This document shows positions 25,496-34,273 of a DNA stretch of 64,000 nucleotides, one piece after another (positions within the stretch are counted from its first letter, which is position 1; every line of letters starts with the position of its first letter). Origin of the DNA: Sphingomonas sp. CCH10-B3 (GTDB lineage Bacteria; Pseudomonadota; Alphaproteobacteria; Sphingomonadales; Sphingomonadaceae); contig NZ_LSIJ01000030.1 in the NCBI RefSeq assembly GCF_001556185.1, positions 1 through 64,000 of the forward strand, read 5' to 3'. The position numbers and the translations under genes are program-made. Under the pieces are notes generated by a model. The model had not been told where the DNA came from. It ran no database searches and worked only from the letters and a program-made list of their open reading frames with translations.

Positions 25496-26830
25496 TCACT
25501 CAAGGCCATCGCGGCCCAGCCCGTCAAGCAGGTCGAGAAAGTCGGGAAAGCTCGTCGCGATCGGCGCCGCATCGTCGAGCGTGACAGGCGCGCGGCAATT
25601 GAGCGCAGCAATGGCGAGGCTCATCGCGATCCGGTGGTCGAGCAGCGTCGCGATCGTGGCGCCGCCCGCAAGCGCTTCGCCGCCAGTACCAGTGATCGCG
25701 AGGCCGTCGGGGAATTCCTCCACCTGCGCGCCGATCGCGCGCAGCGCGCTTGCCATTGCAGCGATCCGGTCCGATTCCTTGACGCGCAGTTCCTCGGCCC
25801 CGCGCGCGACCGTGCGCCCGGCAGCAAAAGCGGCGGCGACGAACAGCGCCGGATATTCGTCGATCATGCTCGGGGCGAGTTCGGCGGACACTTCGATGGC
25901 CTTCAGCGGCGCGTGGCGGACGATCAGATCGGCGACGGGCTCGCCGCCGACGATGCGCGGCTGAGCCTCGCTGATGTCGGCGCCCATCATCTTGAGCGCG
26001 GTGATCAGGCCGGTGCGCGTCGGATTGAGCCCGACGTTGCCGATCACGATTTCCGATCCTTCGACAATCGATGCGGCGACCATGAAAAAGGCAGCGGACG
26101 ACGGGTCGCCCGGCACGACGATGTGTTGCGGCGACAGTTCGGCTTCACCCTCGATCGCGATCAGCCGGCCCTGCGGCGTTTCCTCGACGGTCAGCCTGGC
26201 ACCGAAGCCCGCCAGCATGCGTTCGCTGTGGTCGCGGGTCGGCACTGGTTCCAGCACACGGGTGATGCCGGGTGTGTTGAGACCGGCGAGCAGCACGGCC
26301 GACTTGACCTGCGCCGATGCAACCGGAAGCGTGTAGGCGATCGGCACCGCCGGGCACAGTCCGCGCACCATCAGCGGCAACGTGCCGCCGGGGCTGGCCG
26401 TGATGTCGGCGCCCATCTGCGCGAGCGGGGCGATCACCCGCTGCATCGGGCGCTTCGACAGCGAGGCGTCGCCGATGAAAGTGGCGGTAATCGGGTGGCT
26501 GGCGACGAGGCCCATCAGCAGCCGCGTCGAGGTGCCCGAATTGCCCATGTCGAGCGCTTGTTGCGGCTGGAGCAGCCCGCCGACGCCGACGCCATCGACG
26601 GTCCACACCCCGTCATCGCCGCGCACGATCGTCGCACCCATTGCGCGCAGCGCGGCGGCGGTCGCCAGCACGTCCTCGCCCTCCAGCAGGCCCTCGATCC
26701 GGCTGGTGCCGACCGCGAGGCTGGCGAACATCAGCGCGCGGTGGCTGATCGACTTGTCGCCGGGGACAGTAATCGTACCGCGCAATGGCGCGCGGCGGGC
26801 GATGGTGCAGGGGGCGGGGCTGGTCGTCAC
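25496..26830 (-). CDS. aroA: 3-phosphoshikimate 1-carboxyvinyltransferase (class II EPSP synthase)
   Basis: This 444-residue protein (GTG start at 26830; the frame extends to 26893 without support) has the EPSP synthase signatures VPGDKSISHRALMFASLA and DMGNSGTSTRLLMGL, plus LRVKESDRI and the PSMIDEYPAL block. Overall wording follows the class II type (SAQVKSAVLLAGLNTPGITRV, VPGDPSSAAFF). It condenses shikimate-3-phosphate and PEP in aromatic amino-acid synthesis. At the position where the glyphosate-tolerant CP4 enzyme has Ala (GNAAT), this protein has Gly (GNSGT). It is directly followed by cmk. Confidence 0.94.
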   Translation of the reverse strand: MTTSPAPCTIARRAPLRGTITVPGDKSISHRALMFASLAVGTSRIEGLLEGEDVLATAAALRAMGATIVRGDDGVWTVDGVGVGGLLQPQQALDMGNSGTSTRLLMGLVASHPITATFIGDASLSKRPMQRVIAPLAQMGADITASPGGTLPLMVRGLCPAVPIAYTLPVASAQVKSAVLLAGLNTPGITRVLEPVPTRDHSERMLAGFGARLTVEETPQGRLIAIEGEAELSPQHIVVPGDPSSAAFFMVAASIVEGSEIVIGNVGLNPTRTGLITALKMMGADISEAQPRIVGGEPVADLIVRHAPLKAIEVSAELAPSMIDEYPALFVAAAFAAGRTVARGAEELRVKESDRIAAMASALRAIGAQVEEFPDGLAITGTGGEALAGGATIATLLDHRIAMSLAIAALNCRAPVTLDDAAPIATSFPDFLDLLDGLGRDGLE

Positions 26831-26923
26831 GGAGCGCGGCTTTGACAGCGCGCTTGCGCTATGGCAAGGCGCCCGCCACTTTGCAGGTATCAACCTGACG
26901 ATATCCCATATGAAAGGTCACCG

Positions 26924-27244
26924 ATGGTGAAACCGGAATGGGGCACGAAGCGGACGTGCCCGAAATGCGCCACGCGTTTCTATGATCTTGGCAAGGACGA
27001 TCCCGTCGCCTGCATCGAATGCGGTCACACTTGGGAACCCGAGCCGATCCTGAAGTCCAAGCAGCCGCTGCCGTTCGACGCGCCCAAGGCGGCGGTCAAG
27101 GTCGATGACGATGATCTCGCCGATGCAGCCGAGGATCTGGACATCGCCGGCGACGACGAAGAGCCCTCACCCGACGATGAAGTCGATCTGGGCGGCGACG
27201 ACGATCTCGGCGTCGAAACCGGCGGCGACGAAGAAGAACGTTAA
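26924..27244 (+). CDS. TIGR02300-family zinc-ribbon acidic protein
   Basis: The 106-residue protein starts with MVKPEWGTKRTCPKCATRFYD and holds four cysteines, C12/C15 and C30/C33, as expected for a small zinc ribbon. The C-terminal half is strongly acidic (runs of D and E) and disordered. This matches the alphaproteobacterial TIGR02300 family of unknown function. It is divergent from aroA with a 93-base gap, and its ATG at 26924 follows GAAAGGTCACCG. Confidence 0.9.
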   Translation: MVKPEWGTKRTCPKCATRFYDLGKDDPVACIECGHTWEPEPILKSKQPLPFDAPKAAVKVDDDDLADAAEDLDIAGDDEEPSPDDEVDLGGDDDLGVETGGDEEER

Positions 27245-27327
27245 GCAAATAACGTTAACCGGGGCGGTCTAGACCGCTTGCAAAGGAAGCGTCGTCCCGA
27301 TATGGGCGACGCCTTCCCGCCGGAGAT

Positions 27328-27403
27328 GGGGCCGTAGCTCAGCTGGGAGAGCGTCGCAATGGCATTGCGAAGGTCAGGGGTTCGATCCCCCTCGGCTCCA
27401 CCA
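27328..27403 (+). tRNA. tRNA-Ala(GGC)
   Basis: A complete cloverleaf folds. The acceptor pairs GGGGCCG with CGGCTCC, the D-arm is GCTCAGCTGGGAGAGC, the anticodon arm is TCGCA-ATGGCAT-TGCGA (anticodon GGC) and the T-arm is AGGGGTTCGATCCCCCT. The 3' ACCA is encoded. It stands alone between the zinc-ribbon gene and a terminator. Confidence 0.96.
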
Positions 27404-27422
27404 TCCATCCGGTTCGCGTGAA

Positions 27423-27462
27423 AAAAGAAGGCCGACGGGTTTCCCCGCCGGCCCTCTTTTTT
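27423..27462. terminator. Bidirectional terminator between tRNA-Ala and the TonB-receptor gene
   Basis: The ten-base stem GGCCGACGGG/CCCGCCGGCC (one mismatch) has a short loop. It is preceded by AAAAAAG and followed by CTCTTTTTTGG, so it gives a T-tail in both directions. It would stop both the tRNA transcript and the converging receptor transcript. Confidence 0.88.
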
Positions 27463-27478
27463 GGTCGGTGCGCGGCGT

Positions 27479-30400
27479 TCAGAACCGCGTGCGCACCCCG
27501 GCGAAGACATAGCGCCCGACACCCGACACCGGATAGGCCGAACTGGCGAGGTAAGGCTGAAGATCGGTCAGATTGTTGACCCCGGCATAGAAGCTGAACT
27601 TCTTGTTGACCTCGATGCCGACCGACAGGTTCTGGACGTAATAGTCCGGCGCGAACCCCGCATTGCCGAATTCGGCCTGGATGCGCTCGATCTGGATCAC
27701 GCCGGCTGCCGCCGTGCTTTGAATATATTGCAGGCTGTAGTTGAGCGACAGCGGCCCGCGGCTGACATTGGCGGTGACCACGCCCGAGAATTCGGGGACG
27801 CTTTGTTCGCGCAGCGCGGGATTGACCAGATTCGGGTTGCCCGGATCGAAGAAGCGATCGACCTTCTCGGTCCAGTTGCCACTGACCCCCAGATTGACTT
27901 TGGTCGAAGCGCCGATGTTGAAGTTATAGTTGACCGAGAAATCGATGCCCGAGGTTTCGATCCGCCCGAAATTCAGCTGCGTCTGTTGCAGGAAGTTGAA
28001 GCCGAACGTCGCCGGTCCCGCCGCCGGTCCATTGCGTCGGAACAGCGCGCAGAACTGGTTCGGGAAAGTGATGTTGTCGTAACAGGTGTTGACGATGTCC
28101 TGCGCGCTGACGGCCGAAATCGCGTCGTTGATCCGGATCGAATAATAATCCGCCGACAGCGTCAGCCCGCGCACCCAGCGCGGCTGGATCACCGAACCGA
28201 CCGACCAGGTCGTCGCAGTTTCGCGGCGCAGGTTCGGGTTGCCGCCGCTGGTGCCCGAGAAGCGCCCGGTCAGCGGATCGTTGTAGGTGGCAAGGAACTG
28301 CGCCGGGTTGGGAATGCCCAGTGCCGTCGCCGCCGCCAGACAGTTCGCGGCGCGATTGGGGTTGAGGCCGCGGTTGACGAGGTCGCACGGGTCCGATGGG
28401 CGGAACGTTGCGCCCTGTGCCGGGCTGAACAGCTCGGCGATGTTCGGCGCACGGATCGCGCGGGCATAGGTGCCGCGGAACCGGATGTCGCGGACCGGCG
28501 CATAGACCGCGTTGACGTTCCAGGTGAAGGTGCCGCCCACGGTCGAATAATCGGCGTAGCGACCGGCTGCGCCCACCGTCAGTTCATGCGCGAACGGCGT
28601 GTCGCGCAGCAACGGCAGCCGCAATTCGCCGAACACTTCCTTCACGTCGAACGCGCCGCCGGTGTTGAGCGTGCGAGTCGACGGGTCGAAGATCAGCTGC
28701 TGGTTGGCGGAAATGCTGCCGATGAAAGTGCCGGCAGGGCCTGCTGGCGACCCGGTCGGCAGCAACCCGAGTTCGAGATCGCTGAAGCGCGACGATGATG
28801 TTTCGCGGCGATATTCGAACCCGGCTGAAAACTGCGGGGCGCCGCCCGGCAGATTGAAGAAGCCGCCGGTATCGCCGGTTACGGTCGCGGTGATCACCGT
28901 TTGCGTCAGCCGGAAGTTGTCGGTCGTCGGCTGGGTGATGAAGTTCACGCCTTCCTGACTGACCGAATTGACGCCGTTGAACAGCGTGACCGGGCGGCAC
29001 TGGCCATCGCCGGGGCGGAAAGTGAAGAAGCCGCCTTCGATGAACGGGAAAGTTTCCGAGCCGACATAGGGCACGTTGCTGATGTCCGAGCGGCAGATCG
29101 GCCGCCCGCCGGGCCCGCGCACCACGTCGATCGCGGCGAACAACCGGTCGTAGAGTACCGAATTGCTCTGCGTGATCTTGTTGTCGGTGCGACCATAGTT
29201 GCCAGTGACGTCGTACCTCAGGTGCGGCGTGATTTCGCCACGCACGCCCGCGACGATCCGATAAGTGTCGCGGTTCGCCGTCTGGATGTTCGGCCCCAGA
29301 TCGAGGAAGTCGCGACTGATACGCAAGCCACCCGCCGCATTGGCTTCACCCTGCAACACGGCCGGGATGAAGGGGTTGTCGGGCAGAATCAGCAATGAAT
29401 CGTAGAAAGTGTTGTAATTGTTGCGCGAAACCGTGTTGTTGCGCGTGTATTTGGCGTCGATGAAGACTTCGGCGGCGGGCGAAAACTCGAACCGCGCGCG
29501 GAAATTGCCGTAGAAGCGCTCGCTGCCCGGGGTCAGCGACGTCTCGTTGGTGCGTTCGACCGCACCGTCGCCGCCAAACTGGTTCTGGCCGGTCGAAATG
29601 ATGCCGTCCTGGAAAATGCGGACACCACCGCCCGGGGTCGAGACGTAGCAGCCACCGCCGCCGAAGCCGGTCCAGCCAACGTAGCTTTCATTACAGTCGC
29701 GAATGCCGTTGTTGTTGATGTCGGTCGTGAACAGGCCGAAATCGGCGCGGAAGATCAGGCCTGCATTCGAGCTGATGCCGAACACCGGCTGCGCGCCGAT
29801 CACGAACGCTGACGAATTGGCAGCACGGTCGATCAGCGCCTGCTCGGCGGCCGTTGGGGTGCGACCGGGGAACAGCGCCTGAAACGCGGCAAGCGTCGTC
29901 GGGATGGTCGGGCCGAAACTGATCCGCGTGGTGCGCGGCCCCGGGCCGCCGACGCGGAAATAGCTTGCGAAATTGGGCGTTGTGGCGGCGTTGATGTCGC
30001 CGACCTGGAAGCGCCGCGCCGGGTTGGAATAGGTGGTCGAATTGTTGCCGCGCCCGTTGTTGGCGGTGAAGTCGCGGTCGCCGAGCAACACTTCATTTTC
30101 GTTGGTGTAGCCGCCCGCGATGGTGATGTTCCCGCGTCCGCCGGCAAAGTTCAGCCCATAGGCGGCATCGATGCGATAGCTCGCGCCATCGCCGCGATCC
30201 GACACGCCCGCCTGTGCATCGACCGTGAGGCCCTTAAAATCGCGCTTCAGCACATAGTTGACCACGCCGGTCACCGCGTCGGCGCCGTAAATTGCCGACG
30301 CGCCGCCGGTCAGCACGTCGACGCGGTCGATCAGGCCGGCGGGGATGGTCGACACGTCGACGGTCTGCGTGCCGGCGACGCCCGAGACGTGGCGCTGACC

Positions 30401-30769
30401 GTCGATCAGCACCAGCGTGCGGTTCGACCCGAGCTGTCGCAGGTTGAGCGTTGCCTGGCCGGTGCCACCACCCCCGCGCTCGATCGAATCGGCGACGGTG
30501 CCCGAGGAGATGAGTGCGGGAATCTGGCGGAGCGTTGCGGTCACATCGGTGGCACCCGCTGCGCGAAGTTGATCGGCGGTAACCGAGCTGACGGGCAGCG
30601 GCTCGGTCGCATTGGGATCGAGCTTCAGGCGGCTGCCCGTGACAACCACCTCTTCGCTATCGGCGGGCTTGGCGTCGCCGCCGACGGGCGCCGTCTGCGC
30701 CCAAGCCGGTGCCGCGCAAACAAGCACCCATGCCGATGCCCCGGCCAGCACCACTGCTTTCAATTTCAT
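27479..30769 (-). CDS. TonB-dependent outer-membrane receptor
   Basis: The 1096-residue protein has a signal peptide (MKLKAVVLAGASAWVLVCAAPAWA), then an N-terminal plug (EEVVVTGSRLKLDPNATEPLPVSSVT; RTLVLIDGQRHVSG; DRVDVLTGGASAIYGADAVTGVVNYVL). A long beta-barrel ends in the outer-membrane-type terminal Phe (AGVRTRF). This is the large CarA/oar-like class common in sphingomonads; the ligand is unknown. It lies 147 bases downstream of a co-directional M14-type hydrolase gene and near a divergent amidohydrolase, which points to uptake of a peptide-like or acylated compound. A GAGGGGG precedes the ATG. Confidence 0.93.
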   Translation of the reverse strand: MKLKAVVLAGASAWVLVCAAPAWAQTAPVGGDAKPADSEEVVVTGSRLKLDPNATEPLPVSSVTADQLRAAGATDVTATLRQIPALISSGTVADSIERGGGGTGQATLNLRQLGSNRTLVLIDGQRHVSGVAGTQTVDVSTIPAGLIDRVDVLTGGASAIYGADAVTGVVNYVLKRDFKGLTVDAQAGVSDRGDGASYRIDAAYGLNFAGGRGNITIAGGYTNENEVLLGDRDFTANNGRGNNSTTYSNPARRFQVGDINAATTPNFASYFRVGGPGPRTTRISFGPTIPTTLAAFQALFPGRTPTAAEQALIDRAANSSAFVIGAQPVFGISSNAGLIFRADFGLFTTDINNNGIRDCNESYVGWTGFGGGGCYVSTPGGGVRIFQDGIISTGQNQFGGDGAVERTNETSLTPGSERFYGNFRARFEFSPAAEVFIDAKYTRNNTVSRNNYNTFYDSLLILPDNPFIPAVLQGEANAAGGLRISRDFLDLGPNIQTANRDTYRIVAGVRGEITPHLRYDVTGNYGRTDNKITQSNSVLYDRLFAAIDVVRGPGGRPICRSDISNVPYVGSETFPFIEGGFFTFRPGDGQCRPVTLFNGVNSVSQEGVNFITQPTTDNFRLTQTVITATVTGDTGGFFNLPGGAPQFSAGFEYRRETSSSRFSDLELGLLPTGSPAGPAGTFIGSISANQQLIFDPSTRTLNTGGAFDVKEVFGELRLPLLRDTPFAHELTVGAAGRYADYSTVGGTFTWNVNAVYAPVRDIRFRGTYARAIRAPNIAELFSPAQGATFRPSDPCDLVNRGLNPNRAANCLAAATALGIPNPAQFLATYNDPLTGRFSGTSGGNPNLRRETATTWSVGSVIQPRWVRGLTLSADYYSIRINDAISAVSAQDIVNTCYDNITFPNQFCALFRRNGPAAGPATFGFNFLQQTQLNFGRIETSGIDFSVNYNFNIGASTKVNLGVSGNWTEKVDRFFDPGNPNLVNPALREQSVPEFSGVVTANVSRGPLSLNYSLQYIQSTAAAGVIQIERIQAEFGNAGFAPDYYVQNLSVGIEVNKKFSFYAGVNNLTDLQPYLASSAYPVSGVGRYVFAGVRTRF

Positions 30770-30790
30770 ACGAAACCAACCCCCTCAACA

Positions 30791-30838
30791 TTGCAAAATT
30801 ACAACATAGAGGCTGAAATAAGTTTCATTATTTTGCAA
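30791..30838. promoter_or_regulatory. AT-rich inverted repeats upstream of the TonB-receptor gene
   Basis: A nine-base inverted repeat TTGCAAAAT (30791-30799) and ATTTTGCAA (30830-30838) encloses a second small palindrome TGAAA-TAAG-TTTCA (30814-30827). Both lie just upstream of the receptor ATG, in a region much richer in A and T than its surroundings. They could be operator halves or part of the promoter. No regulator gene is adjacent. Confidence 0.4.
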
Positions 30839-30916
30839 CTGCACCACGCGGTGCGAGTTGGCGTACTGCGGAAAATTTCGCAGGCGTGACATTATTGCGA
30901 CACTGCAACTATTGCG

Positions 30917-32023
30917 CTAACGCTGGGGCGGCTTGGTCACGGGCCGATCGCCGTTAGCGGCGCGGGTTGGGGCCATGAACAGGATGCGCATCAGCGTATC
31001 GCCGGGATCGCGCAGCGGGTCGGTTGCAATCGAGCTGACCCAGCCTGACTGTGGCGCCGTCAATGTCTCTAGCGTGCGGCCGAACGGATCGGCAAGCGTA
31101 GCAACCGTCTGACCCTTGGCGACGCGGTCGCCCAGATCGACCAGCAGCGCCGCATAGCCGCCCCGGCTGGTGCGGACGGTTGCAAGCGAATCGCCGATGA
31201 TTGGGTCCTTCGTGCGTAGCGGCGCGCTGCCGGGGGCGAGCATTTTCATGTCGACCATCAGCCGCAGCAGGCCATCGACCGCGCGGCCAATCACCACGCG
31301 GTCGAACATTTCGGGCCGGTTGAGTTCGAGCGTGATGGCGGGCACGCCGCTCTTCAGCATTTCGGTTTCGACCGTCCCCTTGATGCCGGGGTCGAGCTTG
31401 ATCATGTCGGGGCCGATCAGCTCGGCAATCTCGCGCGCGCGCGGCGACCCTGCAAAGGCGTACATCGGATAAGCGGTGCCGCGCGACTGGGTGTGCAGGT
31501 CGATCGCGGTGTCGGCATTGGGGCGCATCAGCTGCGACCAGAGTCGTGTGGCATAGCGATCGGCACGGTCGGTGCTTTTGGGATCGCCGGGCATGATCCG
31601 GTTGAGATTTTCGCCGTCGCGCCCGTCGCCCGGCGTGAAGGCCCGCGTGTGGTGGAGCAGGCCCGGCGTGTTGAGCCCGGGGATGGCGATGATGCTGCCG
31701 CTCAGCGCCGCCGGATCGATCCGGTTGACGAGCCGGTGGATGACATCGACACCGTTCAGTTCGTCGCCGTGGATCGCAGCGGTCAGCAGCAGCTTCGGCC
31801 CCGGCTTCGCGCCGCGCACGACGACGACGGGCACATACCAGCCCTGGCCGATCGCATTGTCGGTGACGCGGAACCAGAAGCGGTGGACTTGGCCCGGCGC
31901 GAGATCGGCAACGTCGAGCTTGTCGATCACCGGCGTCCCGTCGACGCGGTCGCCGGTGAGCACCGTTTGCGCTTGCGCCGGCAGCGCAAGCAACAGCGCA
32001 GCCAGACCAAGGGCGCGCGACAA
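30917..32023 (-). CDS. Secreted M14-type succinylglutamate desuccinylase/aspartoacylase-like hydrolase
   Basis: The 368-residue protein (TTG 32023; an ATC 21 bases upstream, right after AGGAAGCGAC, is an alternative) has a signal peptide (RALGLAALLLALPAQAQ). It shows the AstE/AspA zinc signature: HGDELNG supplies His and Glu, and DLHTQ the third ligand. PGLNTPGLLHHTR and ENLNRIMPG also fit the family. Such enzymes remove acyl groups from N-acyl amino acids or related amides. It is periplasmic by its signal peptide, transcribed toward the TonB-receptor gene, and probably part of the same uptake pathway. Confidence 0.84.
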   Translation of the reverse strand: MSRALGLAALLLALPAQAQTVLTGDRVDGTPVIDKLDVADLAPGQVHRFWFRVTDNAIGQGWYVPVVVVRGAKPGPKLLLTAAIHGDELNGVDVIHRLVNRIDPAALSGSIIAIPGLNTPGLLHHTRAFTPGDGRDGENLNRIMPGDPKSTDRADRYATRLWSQLMRPNADTAIDLHTQSRGTAYPMYAFAGSPRAREIAELIGPDMIKLDPGIKGTVETEMLKSGVPAITLELNRPEMFDRVVIGRAVDGLLRLMVDMKMLAPGSAPLRTKDPIIGDSLATVRTSRGGYAALLVDLGDRVAKGQTVATLADPFGRTLETLTAPQSGWVSSIATDPLRDPGDTLMRILFMAPTRAANGDRPVTKPPQR

Positions 32024-32157
32024 GGCGAGAGAGCGAGCGATGTCGCTTCCTAAAGCGAGCGCGGGTCGAAACGCAACGGCGTGTCGAAAGTGTGTTGCGT
32101 CAATAACACGGACGTGGAATAATCTGTCGGTACTGCGACGCTTTGGGGAAATGCATC

Positions 32158-34005
32158 ATGCTAAGGCGCACGAAGTTGGCGATTGCCTTGCTCGCCGGAT
32201 GGATCGCAGGGCAGTCAGTCGCGCAAAAGCAGGCGCCCGCGCCTGCTCGTCCCGCCACTCTGATCCGCGGTGCCACTGTTTTCGACGGCACGCGCAGTCT
32301 GGGCCGTCACGATGTCCTGATTCGCGGCGACCGCATCGTCGCGATCGATCCGCGCACAAAGCCCGCCCCCGATACCCGCATCATCGATGGCACGGGCAAG
32401 ACGCTGCTACCGGGGCTGATCGATGCGCATGTCCATGCCTTTCAGGCGCTCGACGATCCATTGCTGTTCGGGGTGACGACGCAGCTCGACATGTTCATGC
32501 CGCCCGAGGCGGTCAAACCGGTGCGGGAGCGGATGGCGCGCCGCGCCAATGATCGTGCGGCGGACCTGTATTCGGCGGGCTATCTGGCGACCGTGCCAAA
32601 TGGGCATGGGACAGAATATGGCCTGCCGGTGCCGACGCTGACCACACCGGCAGAGGCTGATGCCTGGGTTGCCAAGCGCGTCGCCGAGGGGTCAGACTAT
32701 ATCAAGATTGTGATTGAGCCCGGCACCACCGTCGGGCGTCCCTGGCCAACTCTCGATGCGGCGACGGTCAAAGCGCTGGTGGCCGCAGCGCACAAGCGCG
32801 GTAAACTTGCCGTGGTCCATGCGCAAAGCCTTGCCAGCGCAACCGAAGCCGTAGAGGCAGGCGCGGACGGGCTGGCGCATCTGTTCATCGATCAGGATGG
32901 CGGCGCGGCCTTTGCCGCGCTGGCAAAGAAGCACGGCATTTTTGTTGTGCCGACGTACACCGTTTTTGAGGGTTTTGCCGGGCGACCGGGCACGGCGACG
33001 ATGCTCGATCAGCCCGGGCTAGCGGGTCTGCTGCCCAAGGCAACCGTCGAAGGCCTGCGCCGGCGCATGGGGAACGACCGGACCGCGAAGCTCGACGCCA
33101 TCTATGCTGCCAATATCACCGCGCTTGCCAAGGCCGGTGTGCCGATCCTCGCGGGCACCGACTCAGGGAACCCTGCAACCTGGTACGGTATCAGTCTGCA
33201 CCGCGAGCTTGATCTGCTTGTGAAGGCCGGACTGACGCCGGTGCAGGCGCTGAACGGCGCGACGGCGGCGACAGCCAAGGCTTTTCGCCTCGCCGATCGC
33301 GGGCGGATCGCGCCGGGGCTGAAGGCCGATCTGCTGCTGGTCGACGGTGACCCGACGGTCACGATCACCGATATTCACCGGATCAACGAGATTTGGAAGG
33401 ATGGCCGCTCGGCGAACGATCTGCGGGCTACCCGCCGCGCCGAAGTCGCGCAGGCGGCGGCAGCGCCAAAGCCGGGAGCCGCCGCCTTGCCCGCCGATGG
33501 ACGGATTGCCAGCTTCACCACAGCTGGCGGCAAGGTCGCGGTTGGCGCGCCCTTCGGCATCGGTTGGAGCCCATCAACCGATTCGATGGCAGGCGGCAAG
33601 TCGACGGTCACACTCGCCCCCGGCGCGACGGCGCCCAATGGCCAACCCGGCTTGCTGATGGCCGGGACGCTCACCAGCGACTTTATCGCGCCCTGGGCCG
33701 GCATCGCCTTTCTGCCGGGTGCGCAGCCGATGGCGCCTGTCAGTTTGGCGCCAGCGCGCGCGATCCGCTTCTGGGCGCGGGGGGAGGGCAAGAGCTTTGC
33801 CATCATGGGCTTTTCGTCGGCGACCGGCCAACGTCCGGCGGTCGCGTCATTCTCGGTCAGCCCGGAGTGGCGTGAAGTGACGGTCCCGTTTACCGAGCTG
33901 AGGCGCTTTGACGCCGCCGAGGCGACACTGCTGTTGATCGTCGCCAACCAGCAGCCGGGGCCGTTCCGGATGGAGGTCGCGGACATCCGGCTGGTGCGGG
34001 AATAG
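32158..34005 (+). CDS. Secreted amidohydrolase with C-terminal CIA30-like domain
   Basis: From ATG 32158 the protein has about 615 residues, a signal peptide, and an imidazolonepropionase-like amidohydrolase core. DGTGKTLLPGLIDAHVHAF holds the H-x-H metal motif; other parts are a KIVIEPG segment with the bridging lysine region, AVVHAQS, and the late LAGTDSGNP aspartate. After about residue 445 comes a ~150-residue beta-rich domain resembling CIA30-type carbohydrate-binding folds (FIAPWAGIAFLPG; IRFWARGEGKSF). Such enzymes hydrolyse amides, including dipeptides. It is divergent from the M14-type gene and probably works with it. Confidence 0.86.
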   Translation: MLRRTKLAIALLAGWIAGQSVAQKQAPAPARPATLIRGATVFDGTRSLGRHDVLIRGDRIVAIDPRTKPAPDTRIIDGTGKTLLPGLIDAHVHAFQALDDPLLFGVTTQLDMFMPPEAVKPVRERMARRANDRAADLYSAGYLATVPNGHGTEYGLPVPTLTTPAEADAWVAKRVAEGSDYIKIVIEPGTTVGRPWPTLDAATVKALVAAAHKRGKLAVVHAQSLASATEAVEAGADGLAHLFIDQDGGAAFAALAKKHGIFVVPTYTVFEGFAGRPGTATMLDQPGLAGLLPKATVEGLRRRMGNDRTAKLDAIYAANITALAKAGVPILAGTDSGNPATWYGISLHRELDLLVKAGLTPVQALNGATAATAKAFRLADRGRIAPGLKADLLLVDGDPTVTITDIHRINEIWKDGRSANDLRATRRAEVAQAAAAPKPGAAALPADGRIASFTTAGGKVAVGAPFGIGWSPSTDSMAGGKSTVTLAPGATAPNGQPGLLMAGTLTSDFIAPWAGIAFLPGAQPMAPVSLAPARAIRFWARGEGKSFAIMGFSSATGQRPAVASFSVSPEWREVTVPFTELRRFDAAEATLLLIVANQQPGPFRMEVADIRLVRE

Positions 34006-34092
34006 AGGGCGGCGAGACCGTCCCGAAGCTGGACGGCGCTTAACCACTTTTCGCGGCTACCAAAGCGTAAACGGCGCGTTAACTTCGCTGCC

Positions 34093-34266
34093 ATGCGCAC
34101 TGACGTTCTTGTCGCCAATCCTGCCGCCCGCCACCCGATGCGGCGGATGATTCGCCCGCCCGCGCCGGCGGCGGAGGCAAAGCCGAGCAGCGACGATCAG
34201 GACCTGAAGCTGTTTGCGCTCAGCTTCACGGCCTTCTTCATCTGCATCTACAGCCTGATTTTCTAG
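34093..34266 (+). CDS. Small single-pass membrane protein
   Basis: ATG 34093 to TAG 34266 encodes 57 residues. The first ~38 are polar and Pro/Arg-rich. The last 20 (LFALSFTAFFICIYSLIF region) are a clear C-terminal membrane segment, so the protein is tail-anchored. A CGTTAACTTCGCTGCC leader lacks a strong ribosome-binding site. It is convergent with the transporter gene seven bases away. Function unknown. Confidence 0.65.
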   Translation: MRTDVLVANPAARHPMRRMIRPPAPAAEAKPSSDDQDLKLFALSFTAFFICIYSLIF

Positions 34267-34273
34267 GCCGCGT

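Noticed and set aside
27461..28798. 445-codon open frame opposite the TonB receptor
   Set aside because: The receptor is certain on the other strand, and this frame shows no domain or start signal.
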